From Penaeus vannamei (taxonomy: Eukaryota > Arthropoda > Malacostraca > Decapoda > Penaeidae), in contig NC_091552.1 in the NCBI RefSeq assembly GCF_042767895.1, forward strand, positions 26,806,432 through 26,870,431: a DNA stretch of 64,000 nucleotides, given 5' to 3'. The stretch's first letter is position 1. Every line of letters starts with the position of its first letter. The position numbers and the translations under genes were made by a program. Positions 12,436 through 26,000 of the stretch are shown here, piece by piece. Below the pieces are notes generated by a model. The model searched no databases. It had not been told where the DNA came from and saw nothing but the letters and a program-made list of their open reading frames with translations.

Positions 12436-12632
12436 CATAATAATCATTACCTAAATTATTAATGTCATTTTCATCATTATAATTATTTTAATAATGATAA
12501 TGGCAATAATGATAATTCTGGAAATAATAACAACAACAATAAGGATTATAATAACAATAATAGCCGTGTTATGATTACTTCTATATAATTACTTTTATTA
12601 TTATTTCTGTTATCATTGTCTTTATTATCATG
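12436..12632 (-). repeat. Family B fragment, reversed
   Basis: About 200 bp matching the reversed family B unit: AATTATTAATGTCATTTTC, TTCTGGAAATAATAACAAC, the AATAGCCGTGTTAT motif and the TTATTTCTGTTATCATTG end. It lies between the TTAGG array and the Penelope-like element. B repeats do not recur until 17089, so this is an isolated piece. Confidence 0.75.
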
Positions 12633-13605
12633 AGAAAATTTGGCTACAAGATTTCCCCACCTCCTTAAAACCTTTCAAATATTTTCGCTATGTAGATGAT
12701 ACCTTGTTACTATTCAGGTCCAGTGATCATATTAAATTGTTTTTAAATTATCTAAATGATAAACATCCTACTATAAAATTTACTCATGAAGTGGAATCTA
12801 ATGGCAGTCTACCCTTTTTGGATATTAACATTTTTCGTGACAATAATTATTTTACTACATCAGTGTACAGGAAACCAACTGGCCTCACTACAGAATTTAG
12901 TTCTTACATTCCCATTAAATATAAAAGCAACCTAGTTTCAATTTTAATATATAGGGCCTCTAAGATATCCAAGAATTATCACATTTTCCACCAAGAGGTT
13001 GAATTTATCATCAGCATCCTTAAATTAAATAGTTTCCCTCTAAATTTCATTTTTAATATAATCAGGAAAACTGTTAATAAACTAGTCTCACCACAGTCTA
13101 CCCCTCTATCTGTCTCAAAGGATATAATATACATGAAATTGCCATATCTGGGTTCATTAAGTCATAGTCTTGGGAGAAATTTATGTAGGATTGTCCATAA
13201 TAATTACAGAACTGTAAAACTGAAAATTGTATACACAAACTCCACAAATATTGGTAATTTTTTCAAATTCAAAGACAGAATACCCACTCCTCTATGCTCT
13301 TCCAATGTATATAAGTTCTCGTGTGATAACTGTAATGCTATCTATGTGGGTAAAACAACCCGTAATTTGTTTATGCGCATGGAAGACCATACAGGTTCCC
13401 CATACAGAAATAAGAATTTAAAGCTCTCAAGCCCTACTAAGTCTTCAATCAGGCATCACTCCTTTCTCTTATAACAATTTTGAAATTCTTGACTCGTCCC
13501 AATGTGATTTTAGACCTCAACATTTTGGAAAGCCTTTGGATTTGGACATTAAAACCAAACATAAATGAATATCTCTCCTCCACTGATATTGAAATTTTAA
13601 AATAG
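12633..13605 (+). pseudogene. Penelope-like reverse transcriptase/GIY-YIG endonuclease, truncated and frameshifted
   Basis: Penelope-like elements encode a reverse transcriptase fused to a GIY-YIG endonuclease. Here the catalytic YVDD box is read at 12689-12700, so the palm motifs before it are missing. Downstream come the family signature SLPFLDI (12806-12826) and the box YRKPT (12866-12880). The endonuclease starts with VYKFSCDNC (13307-13333), has YVG at 13343-13351, and carries an Arg at 13361 and an R-x-E-D-H motif at 13376-13390. The main frame stops at 13474. Typical C-terminal residues continue in a second frame (NNFEILDSS) and then a third (LNILESLWI to a stop at 13603-13605), so at least two frameshifts are present. 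No start codon belongs to this fragment. It is a dead copy. Confidence 0.88.
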
Positions 13606-14532
13606 TCCACCTAGAATTGTTCACTCAAGTTTTCCTTTTCGGACATTTTGTGCAGGCTGGAGCGCTCTTGTCATTTGCCCGCTCAGAGGCCTTTCTTCCT
13701 TCATTGATTTTAGACATGGATCGTTACTGACCAGCTCTCTCAGTAGTGTTTTAGTAATAGTTATGGTTAGTATTCTGTATTATTGTTACCAATGTATTAA
13801 TTAACATCCCTAGTTTCGAGATAAGTGTGTAAAATTCCCATATTCAAGGTTTATATATAGTATTTGCCGAGTTTGATCTTGCCGGTTTTGCCTTGATGAC
13901 GCCAGGGGCTTTGATCGTAATTTCGTCCCATTTCATCTCAAGTTTTCTCCATTAAATGTCACGTCATTACAAAAGTTTCATTATAATATGTTTCAATTGT
14001 AATGATGTATTGTATTCAATAATGTGTTATTTTGATTTGAATGATTTTATGAATTTCTTGACTTGCGTTTTTGTCATAGTTTACTCAATGTCTAAACCTT
14101 ATAACCTAGTAATTTCCCTGAATACCAATATTTCCCTAGAATGTGTTTCAGTCATAAAAATCTATTGCAATTCAGTAATGTATTGTATCAAAATTAATGG
14201 TATTTACGTCATCTTAAATGGCATGTTTTGTCATATTTACATGTAAACATGTTTTTGTAAACTGAAGGATAATGTTCCTTATATCCTTTCTTGTCATCAC
14301 TGAAGATGAGTGTTGAACATTCGAAACGTATGATTTTGATGTTGGGAGAACTGTTTTTGTTCAAAGGAGATGCCAGTTTAGTTGGATTAAAGAAGAAGGA
14401 AAATGCTTGTTTTTCTATTAACACTGGTCATGAAGTTTATTGCATGTCTCCGCTTCACAGCTGGAAGTTCCTCGGTACTAATATGTATATACATATGAGA
14501 GAGTACTAGACGCCGGCTAGCGCCTGGTTGCA
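13606..14532 (+). other. 3' region of the Penelope-like element
   Basis: About 0.9 kb of more balanced base composition, with no credible gene. Short open frames inside it have no recognisable domain. Near the 3' end it holds a CTGAAGA-hairpin-GAAAC motif (14300-14327) and a perfect 16-bp palindrome ATATGTATATACATAT (14481-14496). Compared with the second copy it lacks 273 bp between 14243 and 14244. Confidence 0.7.
14300..14327 (+). other. Hammerhead-like motif in Penelope-like 3' region
   Basis: CTGAAGA (14300-14306) matches the hammerhead core CUGANGA. A hairpin GAGTGTT/AACATTC follows, then GAAAC from 14323. Hammerhead motifs are known in Penelope-like elements. In the second copy (27768-27795) the hairpin is the perfect GAGTGTT/AACACTC; here one C is T, which still allows a G-U pair. 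An extra base follows the CTGAAGA box and I could not draw a convincing stem I, so this may be a relic or a related conserved motif, not an active ribozyme. Confidence 0.4.
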
Positions 14533-17088
14533 TTGCTATTATCGTTATAAAAATAGTTATGATCATGAAAATAGCTATAATGATTAGCATAATAATCATT
14601 ATAACTGCAATAATGATGATAATAATAACGATAATCATGATGATAATGACTATAATGATAATAATCATAAGAATAATGACAGTAATGATAAAAATGATGA
14701 TAATTATTTTCCAGTCCATTTATAATGAAATAAAGTCCAAAAGTAATAAAATCCCATAAGTCGAAAAACGGCAAAATCTAGCGTATTAGAAACGTCGAAA
14801 AAAATACCTTTTCGCTTTTTATTTGTAATTATGAGGATTTTAACATTAATTCAGGTAATTGTGATGATTCTCATGATAATTCCTTCATTATATGCAATGA
14901 TGATAATTATGATGAAAATGACAATGATAATGACAATAATAATGATAATAATGATAGAATCATAATTATAATTATAATTTTGATAATTACTGCAATAATA
15001 GCAATAATCAACTCTATTCCAATAATTTTCAGACTAATGATGACAATATAAATAATAACATCAATATCATTGTCAATATAATTATTGCTATTGTCATTAT
15101 TATTTCTAAAATTATCATTATTACTATCATCATTATAAAAATAGTTATGATGAAGAAAATAGCTATAATAATTAGCATAATAATCATTATAACTGCAAAA
15201 ATGATGATAACCATGATAATACTATACATGACTATAATGATAATAATCATAAGAATAATGACAGTAATGATAATAATGATGATTATAATTATTATCCAGT
15301 CCATTTAAAAATGAAATAAAGGCCAAAAGTAATAATATCCCAGAAGTCGAAAATACGGCAAAATCTAGCGTATTACAGCCTTTTGAGAGAAAAGTCGAAA
15401 AAAAAACTTTTTCGCTTTTTATTGGTAATTAAGAGGATTTTAACATTAATTCAGGTAATTGTGACGATTTTTATGGTCATTCCTTCATTATATGCAATAA
15501 TGATGATAATTATGATGATAATGACAATGATAATGACAATAATAATGATAATAATGATAAAGTAATTGTAATGATAATTTTGATAATTACTGCAATAATA
15601 ATAATAATCAAATCTATTCCAATAACTTTCAGACTAATAATGACAATAGAAATAATAATATCATTATCCTTGTCATTATAATTATTACTATTGTCATTAT
15701 TATTTCTTAAATTATAATTATTGCTATTATCATTAAAAAAATAGTTATGAGGATGAAAATAGCTATAATCATTATAACTGCAATAATGATGATAATATTG
15801 ATGATAATCATGATGATAATGACTATAATGATAATAATCATAGGAATAATGACAGCAATGATAATAATGATGATAATAATTATTTTCCAGTCCATTTATA
15901 ATGAAATAAAGGCCAAAAGTAATAAAACCCCATAAGTCGATAAAACGGCAAAATCTAGCGAATTACAGCCTTGTGAAAGAAACGTCGAAAAAAAACTTTT
16001 TTTCACTTTTTATTGGTAATCATGAGGATTTTAACATTAATTCAGGTAATTGTGAGGATTTCCTTGATAATTCCTTCATCATATGCAATAATGATGATAA
16101 TTACGATGATAATGACAATGATAATGACAATAATGATAATAATAATAAAATCATATTATAATGATAATTTTGATAATTACTGCAATAATGACAACAGAAA
16201 TAATAATAACATCATTATCATTGTCATTATAATTATTACTATTGTCATTATTATTTCTAAAATTATCATTATTGCTATTATCATTATAAAAATAGTTATC
16301 ATGATGAAAATAGCTATAATGATTAGCATAATAATCATTATAACTGCAATAATGATGATAATAATAATGATAATCATGATGATAATGACTTTAATGATAA
16401 TAATCATAAGAATAATGAAAGTAATGATAGTAATGATGATAATTATTATCCAGTCCATTTATAATGAAATAAAGGCCAAAAGTAATAAAATCCCAGAAGT
16501 CGAAAAAACGGCAAAATCTAGCCTTGCGAGAGAAACGTCGAAAAATACCGTTTTTCGCTTTTTATTGGTAATTATGAGGATTTTAACATTAATTCAGGTA
16601 ATTGTGATGATTTTCATGATAATTCCTTCATAATATGCAATAATGATGATGATTATGATGATAATGACAATGATAATAACAATAATGATAATGATAAAAT
16701 AATTGTAATGATAATTTTGATAATTACTGCAATAATAGTAGTAATCAACTCTATTTCAATAATTTTCAAACTGATAATGACAATGGAAATAATAATAACA
16801 TCATTATCCTTGTCATTATAATTATTATTATTGTCATTATTATTTCTTAAAGTATCATTTTTGATATTCTCATTATAGAAATAGTTATGATGATGAAAAA
16901 ATCTATAATAATTAGCATAATAATCATTATAACTGCAATAATGATGATAATATTGATGGTAATCATGATGATAATGGCTATAATGATAATAATCATACGA
17001 ATAATGACAGTAATGATAATGATGATGATAATAATTATTATCCAGTCCATTTATAATGAAATATAGGCCAAAAGTAATAAAATCCCAT
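14533..17088 (+). repeat. Satellite family A, forward array
   Basis: Forward family A units with cores near 14713, 15295, 15890, 16450 and 17041 (CCAGTCCATTT anchors). The last unit is cut inside its core: after AATCCCATAAG (ending 17088) the sequence switches directly to family B GGTGATTAGAGCGATAATG. No gene is seen. Confidence 0.85.
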
Positions 17089-20000
17089 AAGGGTGATTAG
17101 AGCGATAATGACAGTAATGATAATGATAATGATAATGACAATAATGATGATAATTATCATTATCATTATAAAGCCCATCTATAATGAGAAAAAGGCTAAA
17201 AGTAGAAAAATCCCAGAAGTCGAAAAACCGGCGAAATTTAGCCAAATACAGCATTTGGAGAGATCAGTCGAAAATCCCCTTTTTCGAGTTTAAAGGATGA
17301 TTATGATGATCTTAGCAATAATTCTGCTAATTATGATGATTTTGATGATAACCCATACATAATGACAATGATGACGATAATAATAATAATTATGAGAGTA
17401 ATTAGGACAATAATTATACAATGATAATTATAATGATGATTTGCCTAATAATTGCAATAATAGCAATAATCAACACTATTCTAATGATTTTCCTAATAAT
17501 GATAACGACAATGATAACAGAAATAATAAATAAAGTAATTATAACAGGGCTTTTATTGTTATTATAATCCTTATTATTGTTGTTATTGTTTCTAGAATTA
17601 TCATTATTGTCATTATCATTATTAAAATAATTATAATGATGAAAATGACATTAATAATTAAGATAAAGATTATTATAATTACTATATTAGGGGTGATTAG
17701 GGTGATAATGACAGTAATGATAATAATGATGATGATAATGACAATAATGATGATGATTATCATTACAAAGCCCATCTATAATGAGAAAAAGGCTAAAAGT
17801 AGAAAAATACCAGAAGTCGAAAAACCGGCGAAATCTAGCCAAATACAGCCTTTGGAGAGATGAGTCCAAAACCCCCTTTTTCGAGTTTAAAGTATGATCA
17901 TGATGATCTTAGCAATAATTCTGCTAATTATGATGATTTTGATGATAACCGAATCAATAATGACAATAATGACGATAATAATGATAATCATGAGAGTAAT
18001 TAGGACAATAATTATGCTAATGATTTGCCTAATAATTGCAATAATAGCAATAATCAACACTACTCTAATGATTTTCCTAATAGTAATAACGACAATGATA
18101 ACAGAAATAATAATTAAAGTAATTATAACAGGGCTATTATTGTTATAATCCTTATTATTGTTGTTATTATTTCCAGAATTATTATTATTGTCATTATCAT
18201 TATTAGAATAATTATAATGATTAAAATGACATGAATAATTAAAAATAAAGATTATCATAATGACTATATTAAGGGTGCTTAGGGCGATGATGACAGTAAT
18301 GATAATAATGATAATGATAATGACAATAATGATAGTTATCATTATAAGGCCCATCTATAATGAGAAAAAGGCAAAAAGTAGAAAAATCCTAAAAGTCGAA
18401 AAACAGGCGAAATTTAACTAAATACAGCCTTTGGAGAGATGAGTCGAAAACCCCCCTTTTTCGCGTTTAAAGGATGATTATGATGATCTTAGCAATAATT
18501 CTGCTAATTATGATGATTTTGATGATAACCCCATCAATAATGACAACAATGACGATAATAATGATAATTATGAGAGTAATTAGGATAATAATTATGATAA
18601 TAATTATATAATGATGATTTGCCTAATAATTGCAATAATAGCAATAATTAACACTATTCTAATGATTTTCCTAATAATAATAACGACAATGATAACAAAA
18701 ATTATAATAAAAGAAATTTTAACACGGCTATTATTGTTATAATCCTTATTATTGTTGTTATTATTTCCATAATTATCATTATTGTCATTATAATTATTAA
18801 AATAATTATAATGATGAAAAAGACATTAATAATTAAGATAATGATTATTATAATGACTATATTAAGGGTGATTAGAGCTATAATGACAGTAATGATAATA
18901 ATGATGATGATAATGACAATAAAAATGATAATTATCATTATAAAGCCCATCTATAATGAGAAAAAGGCTAAAAGTAGAAAAATCCGAAAAAATCGAAAAA
19001 CAGGTGAAATCTAGCGAAATACAGCCTTTGGAGAGACGAGTCGAAAACCCCGTTTTTTCGAATTTAAACGATGATCATGATGATCTTAGCAATAATTCTA
19101 CTAATTATGATGATTTTGATGATAACCCCATCAATAATGAAAATAATGACGATAATAATGATAATTATGAGAGTAATTAGCATAATAATTATGATAATAA
19201 TTATACAATGATAATCATAATGATGATTTGCCTAATAATTCCAATAATAGCAATAATCAACACTATTCTAATGATTTTCCTAATAATAATAACGACAATG
19301 ATAACAAAAATAATAATAAAAGTAATTATAACACGGCTATTATTGTTATTATAAGTCTAATCATTGTTCTTATTATTTTCAGAATGATCTTTATTGTCAT
19401 TATCATTATTAGAATAATTATAATGATGAAAATGGCATTAATAATTAAAAATAAAGATTATTATAATGACTATATTAAGGGTGCTTAGGGCGATAATGAC
19501 AGTAATGATAATAATGATGATGATAATGACAATAATGATAATTATCATTATAAAGCCCATCTATAATGAGAAAAAGGCTAAAAGTAGAAAAATCCCAAAA
19601 GTCGAAAAACAGGCGAAATTTAGCTAAATACAGCCTTTGGAGAGAAGAGTCGAAAACCCCCTTTTTCGAGTTTAAAGGATGATTATGATGATCTTAGCAA
19701 TAATTCTGCTAATTATGATGATTTTGATGATAACCCCATCAATAATGACAATAATGACGATAATAATGATAATTATGAGAGTAATTAGGACAATAATTAT
19801 ACATTGATAATTATAATGATAATTTGCGTAATAATTGCAATAATAGCAAAAATCAACACTATTCTAATGATTTTCCTAATAATAATAACGACAATGATAA
19901 CAGAAATAATAATTAAAGTAATTATAACACGGCTTTTATTGTTATTATAATCCTTATTATTGTTGTTATTGTTTCTAGAATTGTCATTAGTGCCATTATC

Positions 20001-23000
20001 ATTATTAAAATAAATATAATGATGAAAATGACATTAATAATTAAGATAATGATTATTATAATTACTATATTAGGGGTGATTAGGGCGATAATGACAGTAA
20101 TGATAATAATGATGATGTTAATGACAATAATGATGGTGATTATCAATATAAAGCCCATCTATAATAAGAAAAAGGCTAAAAGTAGAAAAATCCCAAAAGT
20201 CGAAAAACAGGCGAAATCTAGCCAAATACAGCGTTTGGAGAGATGAGTCGAAAACCCCCCTTTTTCGAGTTTAAAGTATGATCATGATGATCTTAGCAAT
20301 AATTCTGCTAATTATGATGATTTTGATGATAACCCCATCAATTATAACAATAATGACGATAATAATGATAATTATAAGAGTAATGAGGACAATAATTATG
20401 ATAACAATTATACAATGATAATTATAATGATCATTTGCCTAATAATTGCAATAATAGCAATAATCAACACTATTCTAATGATTTTCCTAATAATAATAAC
20501 GACAATGATAACATGAATAATAATAAAAGTAAGTATAACACAGCTATTATTGTTATTATAATCCGTATTATTGTTGTTATTATTCTCAGAATTATCATTA
20601 TTGTCATTATCATTATCAGAATAATTATAATGATTATTATAATGACTATATTAAGAGTGATTAGGGCGATAATGACAATAATGATAATAATGATGATGAT
20701 AATGACAATAATGATAATAATCTTTATAAAGACCATCTATAATGAGAAAAAGGCTTAAAAGTAGAAAAATCCCAGAAGTCGAAAAACTGGCAAAATCGAC
20801 CGAAATAAAGCCTTTCGAGAGATGAGTCGAAAACCCCTCTTTTTCGAGTTTAAATGATGATTATGATGATCTTACCAATAATTCTACTAATTATGATGAT
20901 TTAGATGATAACCCCATCAATAATGACAATAATGACGATAATAATGATAATTATGAGAGTAATTAGGACAATAATTATACAATGATAATTATAATGATAA
21001 TAATTATAATTGTTATAATAGCAATAATCAACACTATTCTAATGATTTTCCTAATAATAATAACGACAATGATAACAAAAATAATAAAAGTAATTATAAC
21101 ACGGCTTATTATGGTTGTTATTATTTTCAGAATTATCATTATTGTCATTATCATTATAAAAATTATTATAATGATGAAAAGGACATTAATAATTAAGATA
21201 ATGATTATTACAATTACTATATTAAGGGTGATTACGGCGATAATGATAATAATGATGATAATGACAAAAATGATTATCATTATAAAGCCCATCTATAATG
21301 AGAAAAAGGCTAAAAGTAGAAAAATCCCCCGAAAAATAGGCGAAATCTAGAGAAATACAGCCTTTGGAGAGATCAGTCGAAAACCCCCCTTTTCGAGTTT
21401 AAAGGATGATTATGATGATTTTTGCAATAATTCTGCTAATTATGTTGATTTTGATGATAACCGCATTAATGATTACATTAATGAAGATAATAATGATAAT
21501 TATGGGTGTAATTAGGACAATAATTATGTTAATAATTATACAATGATAATTATAATGATTCGCCTAAAAATTGCAATAATAACAATAATCAACACTATTC
21601 TAATGATTTTCCAAATAATGATAACGACAATGATAACAGAAATAATAATAAAAGTAATTATAACACGGCTATTTTTGTTATTATAATCCTTATTATTATT
21701 ATTTCCAGAATTATCTTTATTGTCATTATCATTATTAAAATAATTACAATGATGAAAATTACATTAATGATTAAGATAAAGATTATTATAATGACCATAT
21801 AAAGGCTGATTAGGGCGATAATAACAGTAATGATGGTAATGATAAAAATGATAATTATCATTATAAAGCCCATCTATAATGAGAAAAAGGCTAAAAGTAG
21901 AAGTATCCCAAAAATCGAAAAACCGGCGAAATCTAGCGATATACAATCTTGCAGAGATGAGTCGAAAACCCTCTTTTTTCGAGTTTAAAGGATGATTAGG
22001 ATGATCTTAGCAATAATTCTGCTAATTATGATGATTTTGATGTTAACCCCATCAAAAATGACAATAATGACGGTAATAATGATAATTATGAGAATAATTA
22101 GGACAATAATTATGATAATAATTATACAATGATAATTATAATGATGATTTGCCTAATAATTGCAATAATAGCAATAATCAACACTATTCTAATGATTTTC
22201 CTAATAATAATAACGACAATGATAACAAATATTAATAAAAGTAATTATAACACGTTTTTAATTGTTATTATAATCCTTATTATTGTTGTTATTATTTTCA
22301 AAATTATCATTATTGTCATTATCATTATTAAATTAATCATAATGATGAAAATGGCATTAATAATTAAGTTAATGATTATTATAATCACTATATTAAGGGT
22401 GATTAAAGCGATAATGACAGTAATGATAATAATGATGATGATAATGACAATAATGATGAAAATAATCATTATCATTATAAAGCCCATCTATAATGAAAAA
22501 AGATTAAAAGTAAAAAATCCCAAATGTCGAAAAACCGGCGAAATCATAACGACAATGAGATAATAAAATTAATTATAACAAACTATTAATGTTATTATAA
22601 TCATTATTATTGTCGTTATTATTTCCAGATTTATCATCATTAGCATTATCATTACTAAAATAATTATAATGATGAAAATGACATTAATAATTAAGATAAT
22701 GATTATCATAATGACTATATTAAGGGTGATTAGGGCGATAATGACAGTAATGATAATAATGATGATAATAACAATAATGATAATGATCATTATGAAGCCC
22801 ATCTATAATGAGAAAAAGGCTAAAAGTAGAAAAATCCCCAAAATCGAAAAAAGGCGAAATCTAGCGAAATACAGCCTTTGGAGAGATCAGTCGAAAACCC
22901 CCCTTTTTCGAGTTTAAAGGATGATTATGATGATCTTAGCAATAATTCTGCTAATTATGATGATTTTGATGATAACCCCATGATAATTATAAGGATGATT

Positions 23001-23340
23001 TGCATAATAATTGCAATAATAGCAATAATCAACACTATTCTAATTATTTTCCTAATAATAATAACGACAATGATAACAGAAATAATAATAAAACTAATTA
23101 TAACACGGCTTATTAAAGTTTTCATTATTTCCAGAATTATCATTATTGTCATTATCTTTATAAAATAATTATAATGATGAAAATGACAATAATTATGATA
23201 ATTATTACAATGACTATATTAAGGGTGATTAGGGCGATAATGACAGTAATGATAATAATGATGATAATGACAGAAATGATAATTATCATTATGAAGCCCA
23301 TCTATAATGAGAAAAAGACTAAAAGTAGAAACATTAGAAG
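17089..23340 (+). repeat. Satellite family B, forward array
   Basis: Tandem units of about 560-615 bp with the core CCCATCTATAATGAGAAAAA ... AGTCGAAAAACCGGCGAAAT ... CAGCCTTTGGAGAGATGAGT ... TTTTTCGAGTTTAAA, embedded in ATAATG-like sequence. Other landmarks are CCTAATAATTGCAATAATAG, AACACTATTCTAATGATTTT, TATAACACGGCTATT and TATATTAAGGGTGATTAGGG. Cores lie near 17170, 17770, 18350, 18950, 19555, 20155, 20735, 21290, 21870, 22485, 22800 and 23300; the last intervals are shortened. Aligning the A and B cores by eye shows clear homology. No genes. Confidence 0.87.
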
Positions 23341-23580
23341 AATTATTGATAGGATCATCATAATCATTTAACTGGAAAAAGGGAGGTTTTCGATTGATAT
23401 CTGGTATTTTTTCTACTTTTAGCCTTTTTCTCATTATAGATGGGCTTTATAATGATAATTATCATTATTGTAATTATCATCATCATTATCATTACCGTCA
23501 TTATCGCCCTAATCACCGTTAATATAGTCATTATAATAAACATTATCTTAATCATTAATGTCATTTTCATCATTATAATT
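23174..23580. repeat. Inversion point of family B (large inverted repeat)
   Basis: The forward core ending ACTAAAAGTAGAAA (about 23330) is followed by about 80 bp and then the reversed core TTTCTACTTTTAGCC from about 23408. The units read away from this point as mirror images, giving inverted arms of at least 150-200 bp with some mismatches around a spacer of about 80 bp. The spacer still contains a damaged core end (GATCATCATAATCATTTAAC). The same structure is in the second copy around 36740. Confidence 0.75.
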
Positions 23581-26000
23581 ATTTTGATAATGATAATGAC
23601 AATAATGATAATTCTGGATATAATAACAATAATAAAGATTATGATTACAATAATAGCTGTGTTATTTCTTTTATCACTGTAGCTATTATTAATACGAAAA
23701 TCATTAGAATAGTGTTGATTATTGCTATTATTGTAATAATTAGGTATATCATAATTATAATTATCATTGTATAATTATTATCATAATTATTGTCCTAATA
23801 CTCTAATAATTATCATTATTATCGTCATTATTGCTAAGATCATCATAATCATCCTTTCAACTCGAAAAATGGGGGTTTTCGACTTATCTCTCCACAGGCT
23901 GTATTTGGCTAGATTTCTCCGGTTTTTCGACTTTTGGGATGTTTCTACTTTTAGCCTTTTTCTCATTATAGATGGGCCTTATAATGATAACTATCAACAT
24001 TATTGTCATTATCATTATTATCATTACTGTCATTATCACCCCAATCGACCTTAATATAGTCATTATAATAATCATTATCTTAATTATTAATGTCATTTTC
24101 ATCATTATAATTATTTTGAAAAAGATAATGAAAATAATTATAATTCTGGAAATAATAATAACAATAATAGGGATTATAATAACAATAACAGCCGTGTTAT
24201 AATTACTTTTATTATTATTTCTGTTATCATTGTCGTTATTATTATTAGGAAAATCATTAGAATAGTGTTGATTATTGCAATTATTAGGCAAATCATTATA
24301 ATTATCATTGTATAATTATCATCATAATTATTCTTCTAATTACTCTCATAATTATCATTATCATCGTCATTATTGTCACTATTGACGTGGTTATCATCAA
24401 AACCATCATAATTAGCAGAATTATTGCTAAGATCATCATAATCATCCATAAAACTCGAAAAAGGGGGGTTTTCGACTCATCTCTCCAATGGCTGTATCTC
24501 GCTTGATTTTGCCGGTTTTTCGACATTTGGGATTTTTCTACTTTTTGCCTTTTTCTCATTATAGATGATAATTATCATAATCATTGTCATTATCATCATC
24601 ATTATTATCATTACCGTCATTATCACCCTAATCACCCTTAATATAGTCATTATAATAATCATTATCTTAATTATTAATGTCATTTTCATTATAATTATTT
24701 TAATAATGATAATGAAAATAATGATAATTCTGGAAATAACAACAACAATAATAAGGATTATAATAACAATAATAGCCGTGTTATAATTACTTCTATTATT
24801 ATTTCTTTTATCATTGTCGTTATTATTATTAGGAAAATACTTAGAATGGTGTTGATTATTGCTATTATTGCAATTATTAGGCATATCATTATAATTATCA
24901 TTGTATAATTATTATCATAATTATTGTCCTAATTACTCTCACGATTATCATTATTATCATTATTGTCACTATTGATGGGTTTATCGTCAAAATCATCCTA
25001 ATTAGCAGAATTATTGCTAAGATCATCATAGTCATCCTTTAAACACGAAAATGGGGGTTTTCGACTGATCTCTCCAGATGCAGTATTTGGCTAGATTTCG
25101 CCTGTGTTTCGATTTTGGGGATTTTTCTACTTTTAGCCTTTTTCTCATTATAGATGGGCTTCATAATGATCATTATCATTATTGTCATTATCATCATTAT
25201 TATCATTACTGTCATAATCGCCCTAATCACCCTTAATATAGTCATTATGATAATCATTATCTTAATTATTAATGTCATTTTCATCATTATAATTATTTTA
25301 GTAATGATAATGCTAATGATGATAAATCTGGAAATAATACCGACAATAATAAGGATTATAATAACATTAATAGTTTGTTATAATTAATTTTATTATCTCA
25401 TTGTCGTTATTATTATTAGGAAAATTATTAGAATAGTGTTGATTATTGCTATTATTGCAATTATTAGGCAAATCATTATCATAATTATCATTGTATAATT
25501 ATCATAATTATTGTCCTAATTACTCTCATAATTATCATTATCATCGTCATTATTCTCATTATTGATGGGGTTATCAAAATCATCATAATTAGCTGAATTA
25601 TTGCTAAGATTATCATAATCATCCTCTAAACTCGAAAAGGGGGTTTTGGACTCATCTCCCGTAAGCCTGTATTTGGCTAGATTTCGTCGTTTTCTTAAAT
25701 TTTGGGATTTATCTACTTTTAGCCTTTTTCACATTATAGATGGGCTTCATAATGATAATTATCATTACTGTCATTATCATCATCATTTTCATCATTACTG
25801 TCATTATCGCCCTAATCTCCTTATAATAATCATTATCTTAATTATTAATGTCACTTAAATAATTATAATTATTTTAATAATGATAATGACAATAATGATA
25901 ATTCTAGAAATAATAATAATAATAAGGATTATAATAACAATAATAACCGTGTTATAATTACTTTTATTATTATTTCTTTTATCACTGTCGTTATTATTAT
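23341..26000 (-). repeat. Satellite family B, reversed array, ending at a gap
   Basis: Family B units on the minus strand, with TCATTATAGATGGGCTT anchors near 23432, 23965, 24555, 25150 and 25735. Length differences are concentrated in the simple-sequence parts. It stops in mid-unit at the 500-N gap. No genes. Confidence 0.87.

Larger units (their letters stand above)
12633..14532 (+). mobile_element. Penelope-like retroelement, 5'-truncated
   Basis: This insertion starts inside the reverse transcriptase domain, immediately after simple sequence, and runs through the GIY-YIG endonuclease domain and about 0.9 kb of 3' region to GCGCCTGGTTGC at about 14530. Family A resumes there with ATTGCTATTATCG. 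Loss of the 5' end is usual for elements inserted by target-primed reverse transcription. The left flank is reversed family B and the right flank is forward family A, so this is not a simple insertion into a uniform array. No target-site duplication is visible. Confidence 0.85.
13306..26000 (+). repeat. 12.7-kb duplicated segment, copy 1
   Basis: This segment is collinear and same-strand with 26501-39378. Unique (non-satellite) sequence differs only at scattered bases, for example G/A in GATTTTAGACATGG (about 13712) and A/G near 14216. There are larger indels in the element 3' region and in the simple sequence. The offset is 13195 at the start, 13468 after the 273-bp indel, about 13376 through most of the B array and 13378 at the end. 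See the finding on possible false duplication. Confidence 0.9.

Noticed and set aside
13956..14246. 96-codon open frame in the Penelope-like 3' region
   Set aside because: No recognisable domain, AT-rich, and its end is altered by the 273-bp indel in the other copy; most likely chance.
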